Shown here: piece after piece, positions 33,398 through 45,500 of the stretch
How the letters are laid out: the number at the start of each line of letters is the position of its first letter
Position numbering within the stretch: the first letter of the stretch is position 1
From: Owenia fusiformis
Taxonomy: Eukaryota > Annelida > Polychaeta > Sabellida > Oweniidae
Direction of reading: 5' to 3'
Length of the DNA stretch: 64,000 nt
Assembly: GCA_903813345.2 (NCBI GenBank)
Contig: CAIIXF020000001.1
Span: 26,401,915-26,465,914, forward strand
The notes under the pieces: model-generated
What the model was told of the DNA's origin: nothing
The model's database searches: none
Seen by the model: only the letters and a program-made list of their open reading frames with translations
Position numbers and translations under genes: made by a program

Positions 33398-34470
33398 CCG
33401 ACTTTTGGGTCCAAAATCCGGTGACAGGTCACTCAACCCCAATTCAACTCAACCAGTAAAACTCAACCCCAAGCCAACTCAACACCAGTAAAAAATCTTT
33501 CATGTTAGTCTCAGGTAAAACTCAACCCTAAGTCAACTCAACCCCTGTAAAACTCAAGCCCAAGTCAACTCAACCGCCCCAGTGAAACTCAACCTCAAGT
33601 CATCTCAGGGAAGAATGAAAAACTTTTTCATGAATTTTGATGCATAATTAACCCCTGATGAGAGTCAAAATAAGTATCCTAACATTAACAGAAAACAAAT
33701 AATCATTATCATAGAAAAAACATCAATGGCAACATGTTTGACATATATAGTAGAAATAACTTAAAGACCCATGAAGCCGAATTAAAAAGAAAATCATATT
33801 TTTTAAATATATTTTAGGATTTACATTTTTCAAACTTATTATGATTATCAAACTTAAACTGATTATCCAGATAAACACCAATTCACTTATCAAGAAGTAT
33901 ATAATTGTATACATTATTCATTTAGTATTTGCACTTGATTTTTGTACTCTCAGAAGAAGGGTAAGATATTGAGGTTTAATAATATGTGTGATTGAGTTGA
34001 TTTTTCAGACAAGTACAATTTTCAATATTTTCTAAGTCGATATCCGGACTCGTCATTCCCAGACTCATCCTTGGCCATAATATAAAAGTTTGTTGAATAA
34101 GAAAAAGTTTTAATAATTTTGTATCAATTTTTGATTTATTTTCCAAGACCGGCTTTGAATGTCCTAAGCTCCAAAATCTCCAGAATTGTCAACATGGTCC
34201 TACTTGAGGATTAATACTGTGAAACTAATACAGTTGTTTTAACTTTTGGAATGTTATAAGTTTGTTTTGCTAGATTTTTATAGTAAATAAGCTAGAGAAC
34301 TAAATACGTTGCAAAAATATTCAAATGAATAGGGCTGAGTTTTACTTGTGTTGAGTTTTACAGGGTTCAAGTTTTACTGGGGTTGAGTTGACTTGGGGTT
34401 GAGTTTCACTGGGTTGGAGTTGACTTGGGGTTGAGATGTCATCGGATTGCTTCAAAATCAAAATCCGTAG
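33398..34470. mobile_element. Fold-back element with CAACTCAACCCC tandem-repeat arms
   Basis: At 33432-33606 a degenerate tandem repeat of AACTCAACCCCAAGTC and CAGTAAAACTCAACC units occurs. The reverse complement (GTTGAGTTGACTTGGGG, GTTGAGTTTCACTGGG) is at 34338-34438. Outside them a matching pair, AAAATCCGGTGAC and a mirrored relative near 34440-34470, extends the inverted repeat. The 730-bp middle is AT-rich and has no gene. Tandem repeats inside inverted arms are typical of fold-back transposons. Confidence 0.65.
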
Positions 34471-34499
34471 TCGATGCTAGGTTGGTTATCGGAGGGGTC

Positions 34500-37494
34500 G
34501 GTCCTTTTGTCATACATCTCATTAATTTAGCATAGGGCGGCCGTGTTTAATATGGTACTGCACTAGTAATTTAAAGTTTCTGACTTCAATCAAATTAATT
34601 GGCCAGTTTTCAATGTACGTACACGTTGACATTCTTCAGCACAAGTGTTTTGACAGTGATATATCATTTTAATTAGTGAGTAATCATGTGAAAATCACCA
34701 ACATTATTTAAGTCATATCGCGTAGTATATCTTGATTGGCTAGGCTACTGATGCAGAACTAAACATAATGTGTGTTCTCCCTAAGCTGAACACGTATATA
34801 CAATTTGTAGAACACCACTCTATCACCACGTAAAAGAATGATGCATGCTAATTACATGCTAATTACAATTTCATCATCCCTCATTAAAAGGGGCTTAAAA
34901 CGTTCAGACTGAGACTAGCCTCATTATTAGACTATTACGCCTATTACATAACGCACAGCACTTTTAAGTAAGACGTCAACATTTTTCACAGAATAGGAAT
35001 ATAACGTACAGTTTTACGTTATGATCTGAAATAATTTGTCACACATTCAGCACACCATTGGAAAGTTTATCTTGCGGCATTTGATCTTTTAGATACTAAA
35101 ATCAAATAAAAACGTTACTACTGAGGAATTAAGTAACGCATGACGAAATTAAGTGGAACTTATCAGTCGGCGTCACTCCCCTCCAAATGTTTGGCAACCT
35201 TAACCCCTAACTCCTAGATCTCTAAAGTCAAAATTTTTGAAGAAACCTCCCCCGTTGACATAACATATGATAAAATTATTTCAAAAATTTCTTTGAAGCT
35301 CTGCAACTTAAATCCTCACCACCCTTTTCAACGCATGCTCTATGGCTACCTGTGATCGGAAAGGTCAGTCTTTTACACTTTTGAACATACATATTTAAAA
35401 GATGATTGTAATAAATTTTCTTGATTACAACAATATCGTACTTCAAATTCAGACTGAATTGTTCTTTTACATTCATTTTGAATTATAATATATACAGTGT
35501 TCCTCTTAGACAGGTTTTACTGTAAAACTATTTCTGACCGCAAACTTATTAGAAGTAAAGGAAGGGGTACTTTGAAAAACGACAACTGTGTAGGACTTTT
35601 GTACCTTTTTCAATAAATTCGCATTGAATCATAAACGACACCATAAACACGCAAGTTGCTATACAGTGCACATTCGAGGTAAAATATGGTACCGTCACAG
35701 TATTATAAATATGGGGAAACAATATTTTGTGACAATTTTATTTTTATTAGTTTTTTTTATATTGCTTTATATTGTGACAAAGATTTTAACATAGTGATAG
35801 TTTAAATGAAAAAAATCATGAGTTAATATTGAGATTGCAAATGGTAAAAGCATGGCATGGGCAGACAGTGGTGATAATAATGGTTTTAAGTGAATGATAA
35901 ATGACCAAATCTGCTCTAACGTTCCAATACACCGTTGGAAAGCTGAGAGAGTCATATTAAAGGATCCGACCTCCATTTGAATTTTTGGTGATTGCAAAAA
36001 TAGATATTAGGGAGGTTCAGTTACACGTTCAAAGAGAACCTGTACATGAGCCAGGACCATAATTCTACACGTTCACCTACAAGTTTTTTTTTAAAAATGT
36101 GTATCTTAGCCTCCCTTTTAACATTTTGAACTCCAATTGGTGAAGTGAACAAATCAATCATGCTTTTTCACTGAAAATGTTTTGACAATCGGAATTGCAT
36201 TGGAATCACTCCATATTAGATATGATTACTACTAGTGTGGAAATAGGACTGAACAGAGTTTTGAACAAAACACTCATGCATATAATGATGTTATCCCATA
36301 ATACTGGCCAAGTTTAACATTATTGAGGTCATACAACAATACAAGGACAATTTAATAGGTAAGAACAGTTTAAATGTTGCACTACATGCATTTCTTAGTT
36401 ACTGTGCTACTTTTTAATTCTTTCACCACAATAGTATTACAAACATCAAACAAAAATATTATTTTTGTATAAATGATGTATTTTTTACAGGGATTTTACA
36501 AGTTACATATTCAATGCATAAATTCTCGGTTTTTCCCATGTCACCATGACCAAAGTCGATTATGCAAATAATAACTGTAATAGTTCTAAAATATTATATT
36601 TCCTCCCAAGAAAAGCTTTTGACCATTACCACTGATATAACTACAATGTAACTAAATGTATTCATTACAAATTATGTATAAAATAATAGTTTAAAATATT
36701 AGCAGTATGATTTAGTGCAACCATATTCTAATATACCAGTATTCAGATATTAGAAAATGCTCTTTTAACATCATGCATATAATATACAGTATGTTCCGAC
36801 AGGCCATACAATGTACAAAGAATATCAATTAAGAAAAGATACAAATAAATCTCTTAGAATCGAGCTGGAAACAAAAAAAACGTGACATATTCTAATTGAA
36901 TACAAACATTTTGTATGCATAACAATGGACTTGGAATACTTGGATGAAATGTACATACAGAATGGATTCAATGTACAAGGCCTACATAAGCAATGTATAA
37001 GTCCATATCCAATGTATTGGCCAGTGCGATGCATTCACAATTGATCCAGGCTATTACACAACAAATGCATTAGTCCGTGACTGGTGTATTGGCCACTGGT
37101 TATTTTATAACGAACCTGTCAATTATTTCAGCTTGAATGGGAAAGTAACATTTATAATCAATGTGAAGCACCTCATTATAAATACAAATTGAAATAGCCA
37201 TTTGCTTATTCATGTACAATTAACTTGGTTTCAAATATTTATCATAATAGACTATGCAAGACTATGACAATTTTGGGATAGCACTACCAACTGCTATGCA
37301 TGTATTGCAATGCTTGTTTGGTTGCTTGTAAGTATGTAATGAATATTAAAAATATATATATAGGCCGATTGTGATAGTATATTTTGTTAGAACTATCTAC
37401 AGAACTGATACAAGTTTGTATGTTGGATATCAGTGTCTATTTGAGTACATCAATGTCAGTATGTGTATATCGTGTGAATGTATAATCCCTGCCT
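34500..37494. other. Intergenic DNA and 3' UTR of the myosin light chain
   Basis: The right part should be the 3' UTR of the minus-strand light-chain gene. I find no coding region with family similarity, no tRNA and no clear inverted repeat. The sequence is AT-rich and ordinary. Confidence 0.4.
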
Positions 37495-40400
37495 TCAACC
37501 GTTTATCACACACTTTACAAATTCTGAAAGTACAAATTCAATAATCAGTTAAGTTAGCATTTAGAAGTAAAATTAATTAAAAACAAATAATTAAAAACAA
37601 AAAAACTTTGTCTTTTGCCCACTTCACCCAATGGTCTATTTATAATATTTGCCGCTCTTATTGTACAAGAAAGTTATCCTTAATTTAAGGTTGTAACAGA
37701 ACAAAAATAATTAAATATTATACAGCTAAATAAAACAGAGTTTCATGAAGCGGAAATTTTTTATAATGAATTTCATTTTAAGGTCAAATGCATCAAAAAG
37801 CCTATTATATCTAGAGGTATTCTACATAAACATTGGTTAATGCACACAACAAAGTAAACCGAAACCTTTCAATTAAAGATAGAATCAAAAATTATACATA
37901 GGATATCAATATTTTTTTGATAATTGTTAGTTTTGAGGTTTTCTAATACACTGTACTTCCATTTACGCTTATTCATTTTAAACAGCATACTTTACCTTCA
38001 TAATTTATATTGCCCTGTGCATCTTCATGTCCAGTAAGTAAATGTTCACATTCTTCATCTGTCAGTTTCTCGCCTATAAAGAAATACATGGTTACGACCA
38101 GCTATAAATAAACAGTATACATCTGTCACTTAATAATATAACCCATTGTATTTTGATAATATAACCCATTAAGGTGCTGTGTACAACATGAAGTACAAAT
38201 AAAATATTGACATTAAAAATGAAATAAAAATATATGTCTTATTATCATAAATTGCATGTCATAAATTGCAAGTTTTAACTCCATTTGGCAAAGATAATCA
38301 GTAAATTTAACTCAAGAAAAGTAGGAGAATAATAAGAGAAGAAAAATAAGGTATCCAAATAATTTACAACAACGTCTATATTCTTCAGGCACTTATAGGC
38401 TACTGGGTTTTAGTTACCGCTCCTTTAAGCCCATCGAAACGTAGCAAGTAGGTTTAATATTTGGATAAGTCAAGCATAAATTATCTAGATATCATTCACA
38501 ACTATCCAGGGGGAAGAAACTTCATAAAGTTAAGAATTCGTGAAGTCCATTGTTCTCTAACTGTGACGTCATTATATCTGTGACGAAGTCACAGTTGAAT
38601 TCACTGGTCACTCTACTTATTCCACTGTACATCAGTTAATGTCATCATGATCTTTCCATGTATACATGTTTATGAATATTGCGTTATTTTTATTATGGGA
38701 TCTGCCAGTTTAATATTTGTATTACAACAGTTGTTTGGGTAATCTTTGAACTTAGAGTAATATTTTGTAGTACTAACCATTTAATTTCTTATATTTTAGC
38801 TTCAGATTGAAGTAGTTTTTATGTGTTACCAAATGGGATAAGATTTTTAACCAATTAAATGACAGAATTCGTGTTAAGATAAAAATGACAGACAATGATA
38901 TATGATGAGAAACTTTGCAATGTTTTCTTTCAATGTTTATATGTTTTCATAATTGTTGGCAGAACAGTGAAAAATACAAGTTTTTTATAAATAAAGTAAA
39001 AACTCATTAGCCTTAAAGATCTTGAACATAACTAACCAAAACCTATATATTAGTGTATAAACTTTATAAATGTATATATCTATATAATCTGTATCACATT
39101 ACATTAATAACTGTGTACTTTTTAGTATGTAAATGTACATAAAAATACTTGTTTCGGACTTTAATGAACTAATAGGTTAAATGAGATAATTGGATTGTAC
39201 ATCCAGAGTTCACGGGACGAGATTCAGAGGTTTTGTCTAGGCATTCCTTTCCCACCAAATTCTGCCAAATTCTCAAACTTTCAGTAAACATCCAAGATTT
39301 GTGGGCAGAAAATCATCACTATTCCTTATTGACTTTCTATAAAATTAAACATTCATTTTTCGGCCAATTTTAGTTAATGAGATTTCTTCATATTTTATTG
39401 GATAAGACCTCTTATTTCGGCTCTGCCCACCTCAAAATTAACATTATAAAAGAGGCATTTTTAGCATTGAAACCTCAGATTCTCGTTACGTGAACTCGGA
39501 CCGAGCAACAACTGTAAGTAACAACTTGAATTTATATTTTGGACTTAAACTTTTTCTATAATAAATTAATATTTTAAATTACATTTGGTTTCATGTTTTG
39601 TAAAAGATAGAGAGGCTCAACTTCGCCACATATCCATGGTAACAACAATTGATTTACGAATTCGTAACTTTATGAAGTTTCTGTTAATGACCCCCAGATG
39701 AACATATTTCATAAGAAAAATAAGGATTTCATACCTAAAGAACACAAGAGATGTCTCAATTCAGCTACACTGATGAAACCATTTTGTTCTTTGTCAAACA
39801 CTTTGAAACCCTCAATGAAATCTGTTTCAGTCGGGACATCTTTGCTTTTGCTCAGAGTTTGGAAGATTGGCAGGAATTGTTCGAAACTGATTCTGTAATC
39901 TGAAAAGTAAAAAATAGAAAGTGAACTTTCTCAGTACAAATGTACTAACATTTGCAATTGAAAAATCATAAAATGTACTTCTACATGTACTTAATTTGGC
40001 ACTTCTTATTTTCGACGGATTTGCTGTTTTGAACAGTTGGTGGACTTCTAATATTACAATGTACTAAAATTATCGGGAAATTTGGCAGCTACTTAAATTG
40101 ACACTTTAACAGTTTGGCGGATCCACCAAATTAAAACGGCTGCCAAATTAAGAAGAAGTACAGTAGTTGAAATGTCAAATGAAACACAGTATTCTATAAG
40201 CTTCAATCTATTTTCTCTCACTATAGCCAGATGGAGCTTTTTTGAACAGAAAATCAGAAACAAATTCTTAACATTTCAATCCCCTTTACTTTGGCACCAT
40301 TTTGTAGTATTCAAGTAGATTATTTAAACTTCCCTAAATAGATGATAAAACCACAATGGTAGCCAAAATGAGTTGAGTTGATCATACACCTCTAATACAT

Positions 40401-42484
40401 ATAGTCCCATGCCTAAGCTATAATTCCACCGAGCATACTCACAACTATGATGTCATGAGCTTGAATCAGTAAATAAATTATTAATTTCTAACTGAATGTA
40501 ATTTTGGAAGCAATGGATAACAGTTTAGTATATTCTCAATCAATGTTAACTAAAGCTCTAAAATCATGCACTATAATCGTGAAACCAGGACAGTAAATTT
40601 ATTTTGTAACAAAAATTATGAACTGAAACTGCAACATCAATTTAATTTACATTTTTAGCTATTTTGCAAAAGTAAATCATACACTCAAGCATTATTTTGT
40701 ATTAAAACTCTAAAATGAAAATGTACACAATCAATTGCTGTGTTAAATCTGGTCCATTTATTGATCAAATATATTCAAAACCAGTCACATGATAGCATAA
40801 GTTCACACAATATTAATTATTCAATAACAGTCACACAATAACACAATCACCAGGATCATCAGGTATTGGCTTGAAGACCCGTTTACTGCTCCCTTGTAAA
40901 TAAAACAACACAAAATACTCTTTGTGTATAACTTTATTCCCGTAGCTTGTACTATTCCATCACTTAAGCATGATAAAGAGGGATGAATCAGAATGCTTTC
41001 TTACTGATTATAATACTTGTCCATTTCATCTCTTTAATTATAAGTTATTTTAATTTGGTGTGTTCTTAATTCACATTATCTGTAAAAGTGGCCAATTAAA
41101 ATCTTTGCCTAAAACCAATGTATCATATTGTCCTATCATATGTTAATAGGACAATAAGATACATACGTTTTCTCAAAATCTGCAAAACTAAGTATCTTTA
41201 AAATGAATGCTCTAAAAGAGATATATTCGCAATATTAAATATGACTTAATTAAACTAACTTATGATTCCATTAATAAGACCAAATAGAGCTTTTAAAAAG
41301 GCAACAAGTCAGATGACTTTACAAAAATAAAAAAAATAAAAAAAATCCAAAATTATGACAATAATTTAAAAGCTACCAAAAATTCATCTCTACCCTTTGT
41401 TACACCCAATGTACAATATGACATTTACCTGGGTCTTGTCCATAACCACATTTCTTCACCTCTGCTTCAGTAGGATTGAGACCCAATGATCGCAGGACAT
41501 CACCAAGAGATGAGGCAAATATCTTCCCATCTCCCCTATTGTCAAACAGGGAAAATGTTTCTTGAAAGTCTGAAAATGAAGACAGATTTAAGATTATCAG
41601 TCGTTTACAGATGTTCTTTATCCTTGTCAGTGAAATACCTTCGCATGTGTTTATAATGCAGGTATTGAACAAGTAATGTTATACTGTCCTTGTATAAGCA
41701 TTCTATCGTATAGTAGACAATTCGATACTTCTACCATAAATGTAAGATAATGTTGGCTTTCTAAATGTTAATCAAGCACTTTTACAAACCCAAGCTTCAA
41801 CAACTAATTGTTCCCTATGTTCAACAGTAACAAAGGTATACAGTAGAATTAATTTGAATGGTGCTTCTCCCAAATCTATGAGCATACATGCATGGACTTT
41901 CTATTGAAAGCCCATGATACATGTAATTTCCTGACAAGATCTGGACAAGTTACAATTAAAGCTGTAAATCAAGGGGTTCCAAATTGGAAAATCTGATATG
42001 AAAATGATACGAAATGTAAACAGCATATTCAATGGAATGTCCTATTCATCAATGATTCAGTCAAGAGGAAATAAAGTACATCTTGACATTTGAATTGAAG
42101 GGTTATTTGGGGTCAAATATTTATATGAGAAATGAAGTGAACTATAGTCTATATGCCCATACACATCATTTATCAATTTCCCAAGCTTATATTGAATTAG
42201 TGTAGACAGTCAAATTAACAGATATGGATTATAACAGGTTTTTGTTTTCAGAAGGTGTGGTTCAAATCCTAAAAATATTTGATGAAAATTTTCAACTGAC
42301 ATTCAAACTTCAAACCCAGTTTTATACCTTATAACACAAAATTTTCTTACCTGCTATTTGATCGTCGGCGAATCGAGACTACAATAAACAAGAAAAATAT
42401 AGTTAAATTTATATAAATGGGTGATTTCAACGTTTAAATCGATAATAATTGAGAGAAATTTTCATTTCCTGGTTCACTCACCAT
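37495..42484 (-). CDS. Myosin essential (alkali) light chain, non-muscle/smooth type
   Basis: Six coding exons on the minus strand (high to low): 42482-42484, 42351-42378, 41429-41569, 39735-39899, 37996-38073 and 37495-37523. They total 444 bp, giving 147 aa (human MYL6 151). It begins [20 protein letters not shown] and ends [14 protein letters not shown], matching the MYL6/essential light chain pattern throughout. There are four EF-hand-like units. Loop 1 ([12 protein letters not shown]) lacks the acidic last position, loop 3 ([12 protein letters not shown]) keeps it, and loop 4 ([12 protein letters not shown]) starts with His, so most sites are unlikely to bind calcium, as usual for this family. 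The protein wraps the first IQ motif of the myosin heavy-chain neck. Exon 1 codes only the initiator ATG, a layout shared with calmodulin-superfamily genes. It is divergent from ACOX1. Confidence 0.93.
39976..40168. repeat. Weak inverted repeat in a light-chain intron
   Basis: CTTAATTTGGCA at about 39990 pairs with TGCCAAATTAAG at about 40139-40150. Partial matches on either side (GTACTTCT / AGAAGTAC) suggest a decayed MITE. The ends are unclear. Confidence 0.4.
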
Positions 42485-42563
42485 TTTTAGCTATTTCCGG
42501 TGAGATGCATGATGGGATAGAGTCGCTCTTTAATCTTTGGACTCGGAGGTAAAAAAGTAAAAA
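42485..42563. promoter_or_regulatory. 79-bp bidirectional interval between the light chain and ACOX1
   Basis: Only 79 bp lie between the start codon of the minus-strand light chain and that of plus-strand ACOX1. On the minus strand it contains ACCGGAAAT, an ETS-family-like site, and a 7-codon upstream reading frame (MHLTGNS then stop) that ends 3 bp before the light-chain ATG. There is no TATA box. If neither gene has an upstream non-coding exon, the two transcription starts must be within or across this interval, so 5' UTRs would be very short or overlapping. Confidence 0.6.
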
Positions 42564-45500
42564 ATGTCACAAAATATTCACCCAGATTTGCAAAAGGAGC
42601 GCAATGGGAGCTCCTTCGACAAAGAGAGACTCATAAACATAATAGATGGAGGGAAGGATAAGACAGAGAGACGCAGGGAAATAGGTAATAGAATTTTCTA
42701 TTGTAAATTATGAATAAAAAAGCCTCAAAGGCAAAGTTGGAAAATTGGATAATTTCTTCAGTTCAAGTTCATTATCAATGTTTGTAATTGTATTGAGTTG
42801 TTTGCATAATAATTATATCAGTTTTATGTCATGATCATAAGTCCATCCATATAACTCAGTGGTAGCGCATGTACCTCTTACGCAATAGGTCCCGGATTCG
42901 ATCCCCGGTTTGCTAGGTTATCACGTGCCAGGACTATGTTCTAGTCTATATATATTATAAAGGGATAACTTCAGGGTGTTTGACTGAGTGGTCCACAACT
43001 CGTACACTCGTAATGTTGGATATACCCAAAAGGTATTGCTCACCTTATTGGTGGTAAACAAAATACAATACAATACCATGGTATATATGATGGTCACTTT
43101 TTTTCGAAGGCAGAACTCTTTGTTCATTGTATCATATTTTGACCATTCATATTCGGCAAGTCGTCAAGGCAACTAGCCTTTAGTAAGTGTAAGTCATCAT
43201 TAGATGCAATTGTAAATTGAATTAATGATTGATCATAATCCTTGAGAACATATATCCTACAGCGCTTCGACGACATATTTTTTATAATCTATTCAATGTA
43301 AATATTGTTTCCAATAATGAATCAAGAAGTAACCTTACTCCAAGTCACTCATTTGTATTTTTCAGTGAGATTTTCACTAGATTATCTTGTTGAATTACTA
43401 AGCACCTTGATGTAACAATATTACACCTTGAAAGTCTCATTGATATAGAAATGCATATGATTCTAAACAGATATAAAGTACCTGTACTGGACCAGCAACA
43501 TTCTTAGTAAAATGCACCAACATTTTAGAGACAAATATTTTTAGACATTTGTAAACTTAAAATAGTATCACATATTAGGACTATAACATCCTCTTTTGTA
43601 AAGTGTTACACCATGCCTATTTTTGGATCATAGCTTATGCGCCTGAGTATATTCCCAGAAATGTTAGGGTATTCTTCAACTTCAAGAATTTAAAAAGGTT
43701 TGAATTGTGGGGTTATCAAATGTTCTGTATGTCAAAATTCCCAATCAATTTGTCTCTGATCAAATATACATAGAGGTTCTTATATGAGTACCTGTGCAAG
43801 ATCGTCCATTCTTGATGAGCTTTGATAATTCTTCTTTATCGAGTCGAAGACGAGATAAAGAAACATTATCAAAGCGAGTCAAGAATGGACGATCTTGCAC
43901 AGGTACGAGTACAAGAAAGTTTTTCTCATATGACTCTGTATTATGCCATATTTTCACCATTTTATCATAAAACTTAGTGAAAAATAACTTCAAATTAATT
44001 GAACTTCATCTTTCAATTGTTATGACGTCATAACAATATTGAAGAAAATACATAGATACACGTGGCAACATAGCTCCATTGTTATGACGTCACAGCTTAG
44101 TTTTGTAGAATTAGCATGGATACTCATAGCAACGGTGTGTCCGTTGCCATGTTGATGATGTTTATAGACCAGTGATGTCACAAGTAAATCTCATCTTGCA
44201 CGTGTGACTTTTTAGGATGAAAGATGGCAATATCTTGCATGGGGTAAAGATGGCTGTATCTTTGTTAGTCATATGAGAAACTTCAATCATGTGTATGCAT
44301 ACTGTAGAACAAGTAAAACAATCTCAGCTTTCTAATTCCTGCCCTGTCAACCCTCACGCATTAGGCGTGATTGTCACGCATTTGCTGGAAAAATAGAAAT
44401 CATACATCAATAACGCAAATGCGAGTAGGTAGTTACCAGTTTCACCACCAGGTGGCTCGCTCGGGTCAGATAGCATGGCGGGTATAGCAGAAAGTTTCCT
44501 TTAACTTAAATTACATAGGTTTTAGTGGTTCAATTTTCATATAGCCCGTATGTATCAAATAGTTATGCAAATTAAAGTATGTCCAGTAAAAGAAAATGTT
44601 AGATGTCCAATACAAGGAAAGATATTTCACTTTTTGTGATTTTATAATATGGGGTCTATGGAGAATCAACCCGAGCTAGAAGTCACATTTTCAAAAAGTA
44701 TTAAATTTTCAAAGTTGATAAACAATTTTCGAAACCATATTTTTAGATGTATTGTTACATGCAGATTTCAAATATGACATCACTTTGACTGAATTTTAAA
44801 TATTTAATGACGTAAATCAAGATCATTTCTACTCGCATCTAGTCTATTTAGCATGTATGATCAAATATCACGCAAATCACGCATTTTGTTGAAATTTTTA
44901 AAAATCGTTTTTTGTGAAATGCCGACACGGTAAAATACCGAACGGCGAAAAAAGTGAACGCATTCCGTTCGGTCTTTGCACGTGATTGCCGTTTATGTCA
45001 CGCATTTGGTACAAAATATGTGTATATATCACGCATTTGTTTCGATCATATGTCACTCATGTTAGATGGTCCCAAGTTGACAGCCCTGTAATTCTGATCA
45101 TAGCTTGCAAATCATATTATATACTGTACGTGTATGGATCTCTTCTTGTTTAGATAAGTATCCAAAATGGCACATAAGAAAATGTTGGATAATTCATGAC
45201 AAGATGCTCAACATGTTTAGTTCCAGTTCTTCTTTAATAACACCCTGGGCATTAAACCAAGAGTTACTTCCTGGGATGATATTCCAAAATATGGGAAATT
45301 GTACAAAGGTATAATTCTTATTTATAGAATTTTTTTTGAAGTTTTTTATCAAAGACTGTATACACCATGATTAACCCCACACCACTTACATGTACCTCGT
45401 CTGATTTTATTTGCCATGTCAAGGTTTTTAATGCATGAGTTGAGGAAACAAGAAATAACCATAATATTATTATTACTTATTTAAATGTGTTTGGTTCTTC

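Noticed and set aside
33432-34438. Interstitial telomere repeat
   Set aside because: Units such as CAACTCAACCCC are not TTAGGG-type and occur as inverted arms of a fold-back.
42841-42912. tRNA-like sequence that could be a tRNA gene
   Set aside because: A- and B-boxes are present but the acceptor stem does not pair and a SINE body follows.
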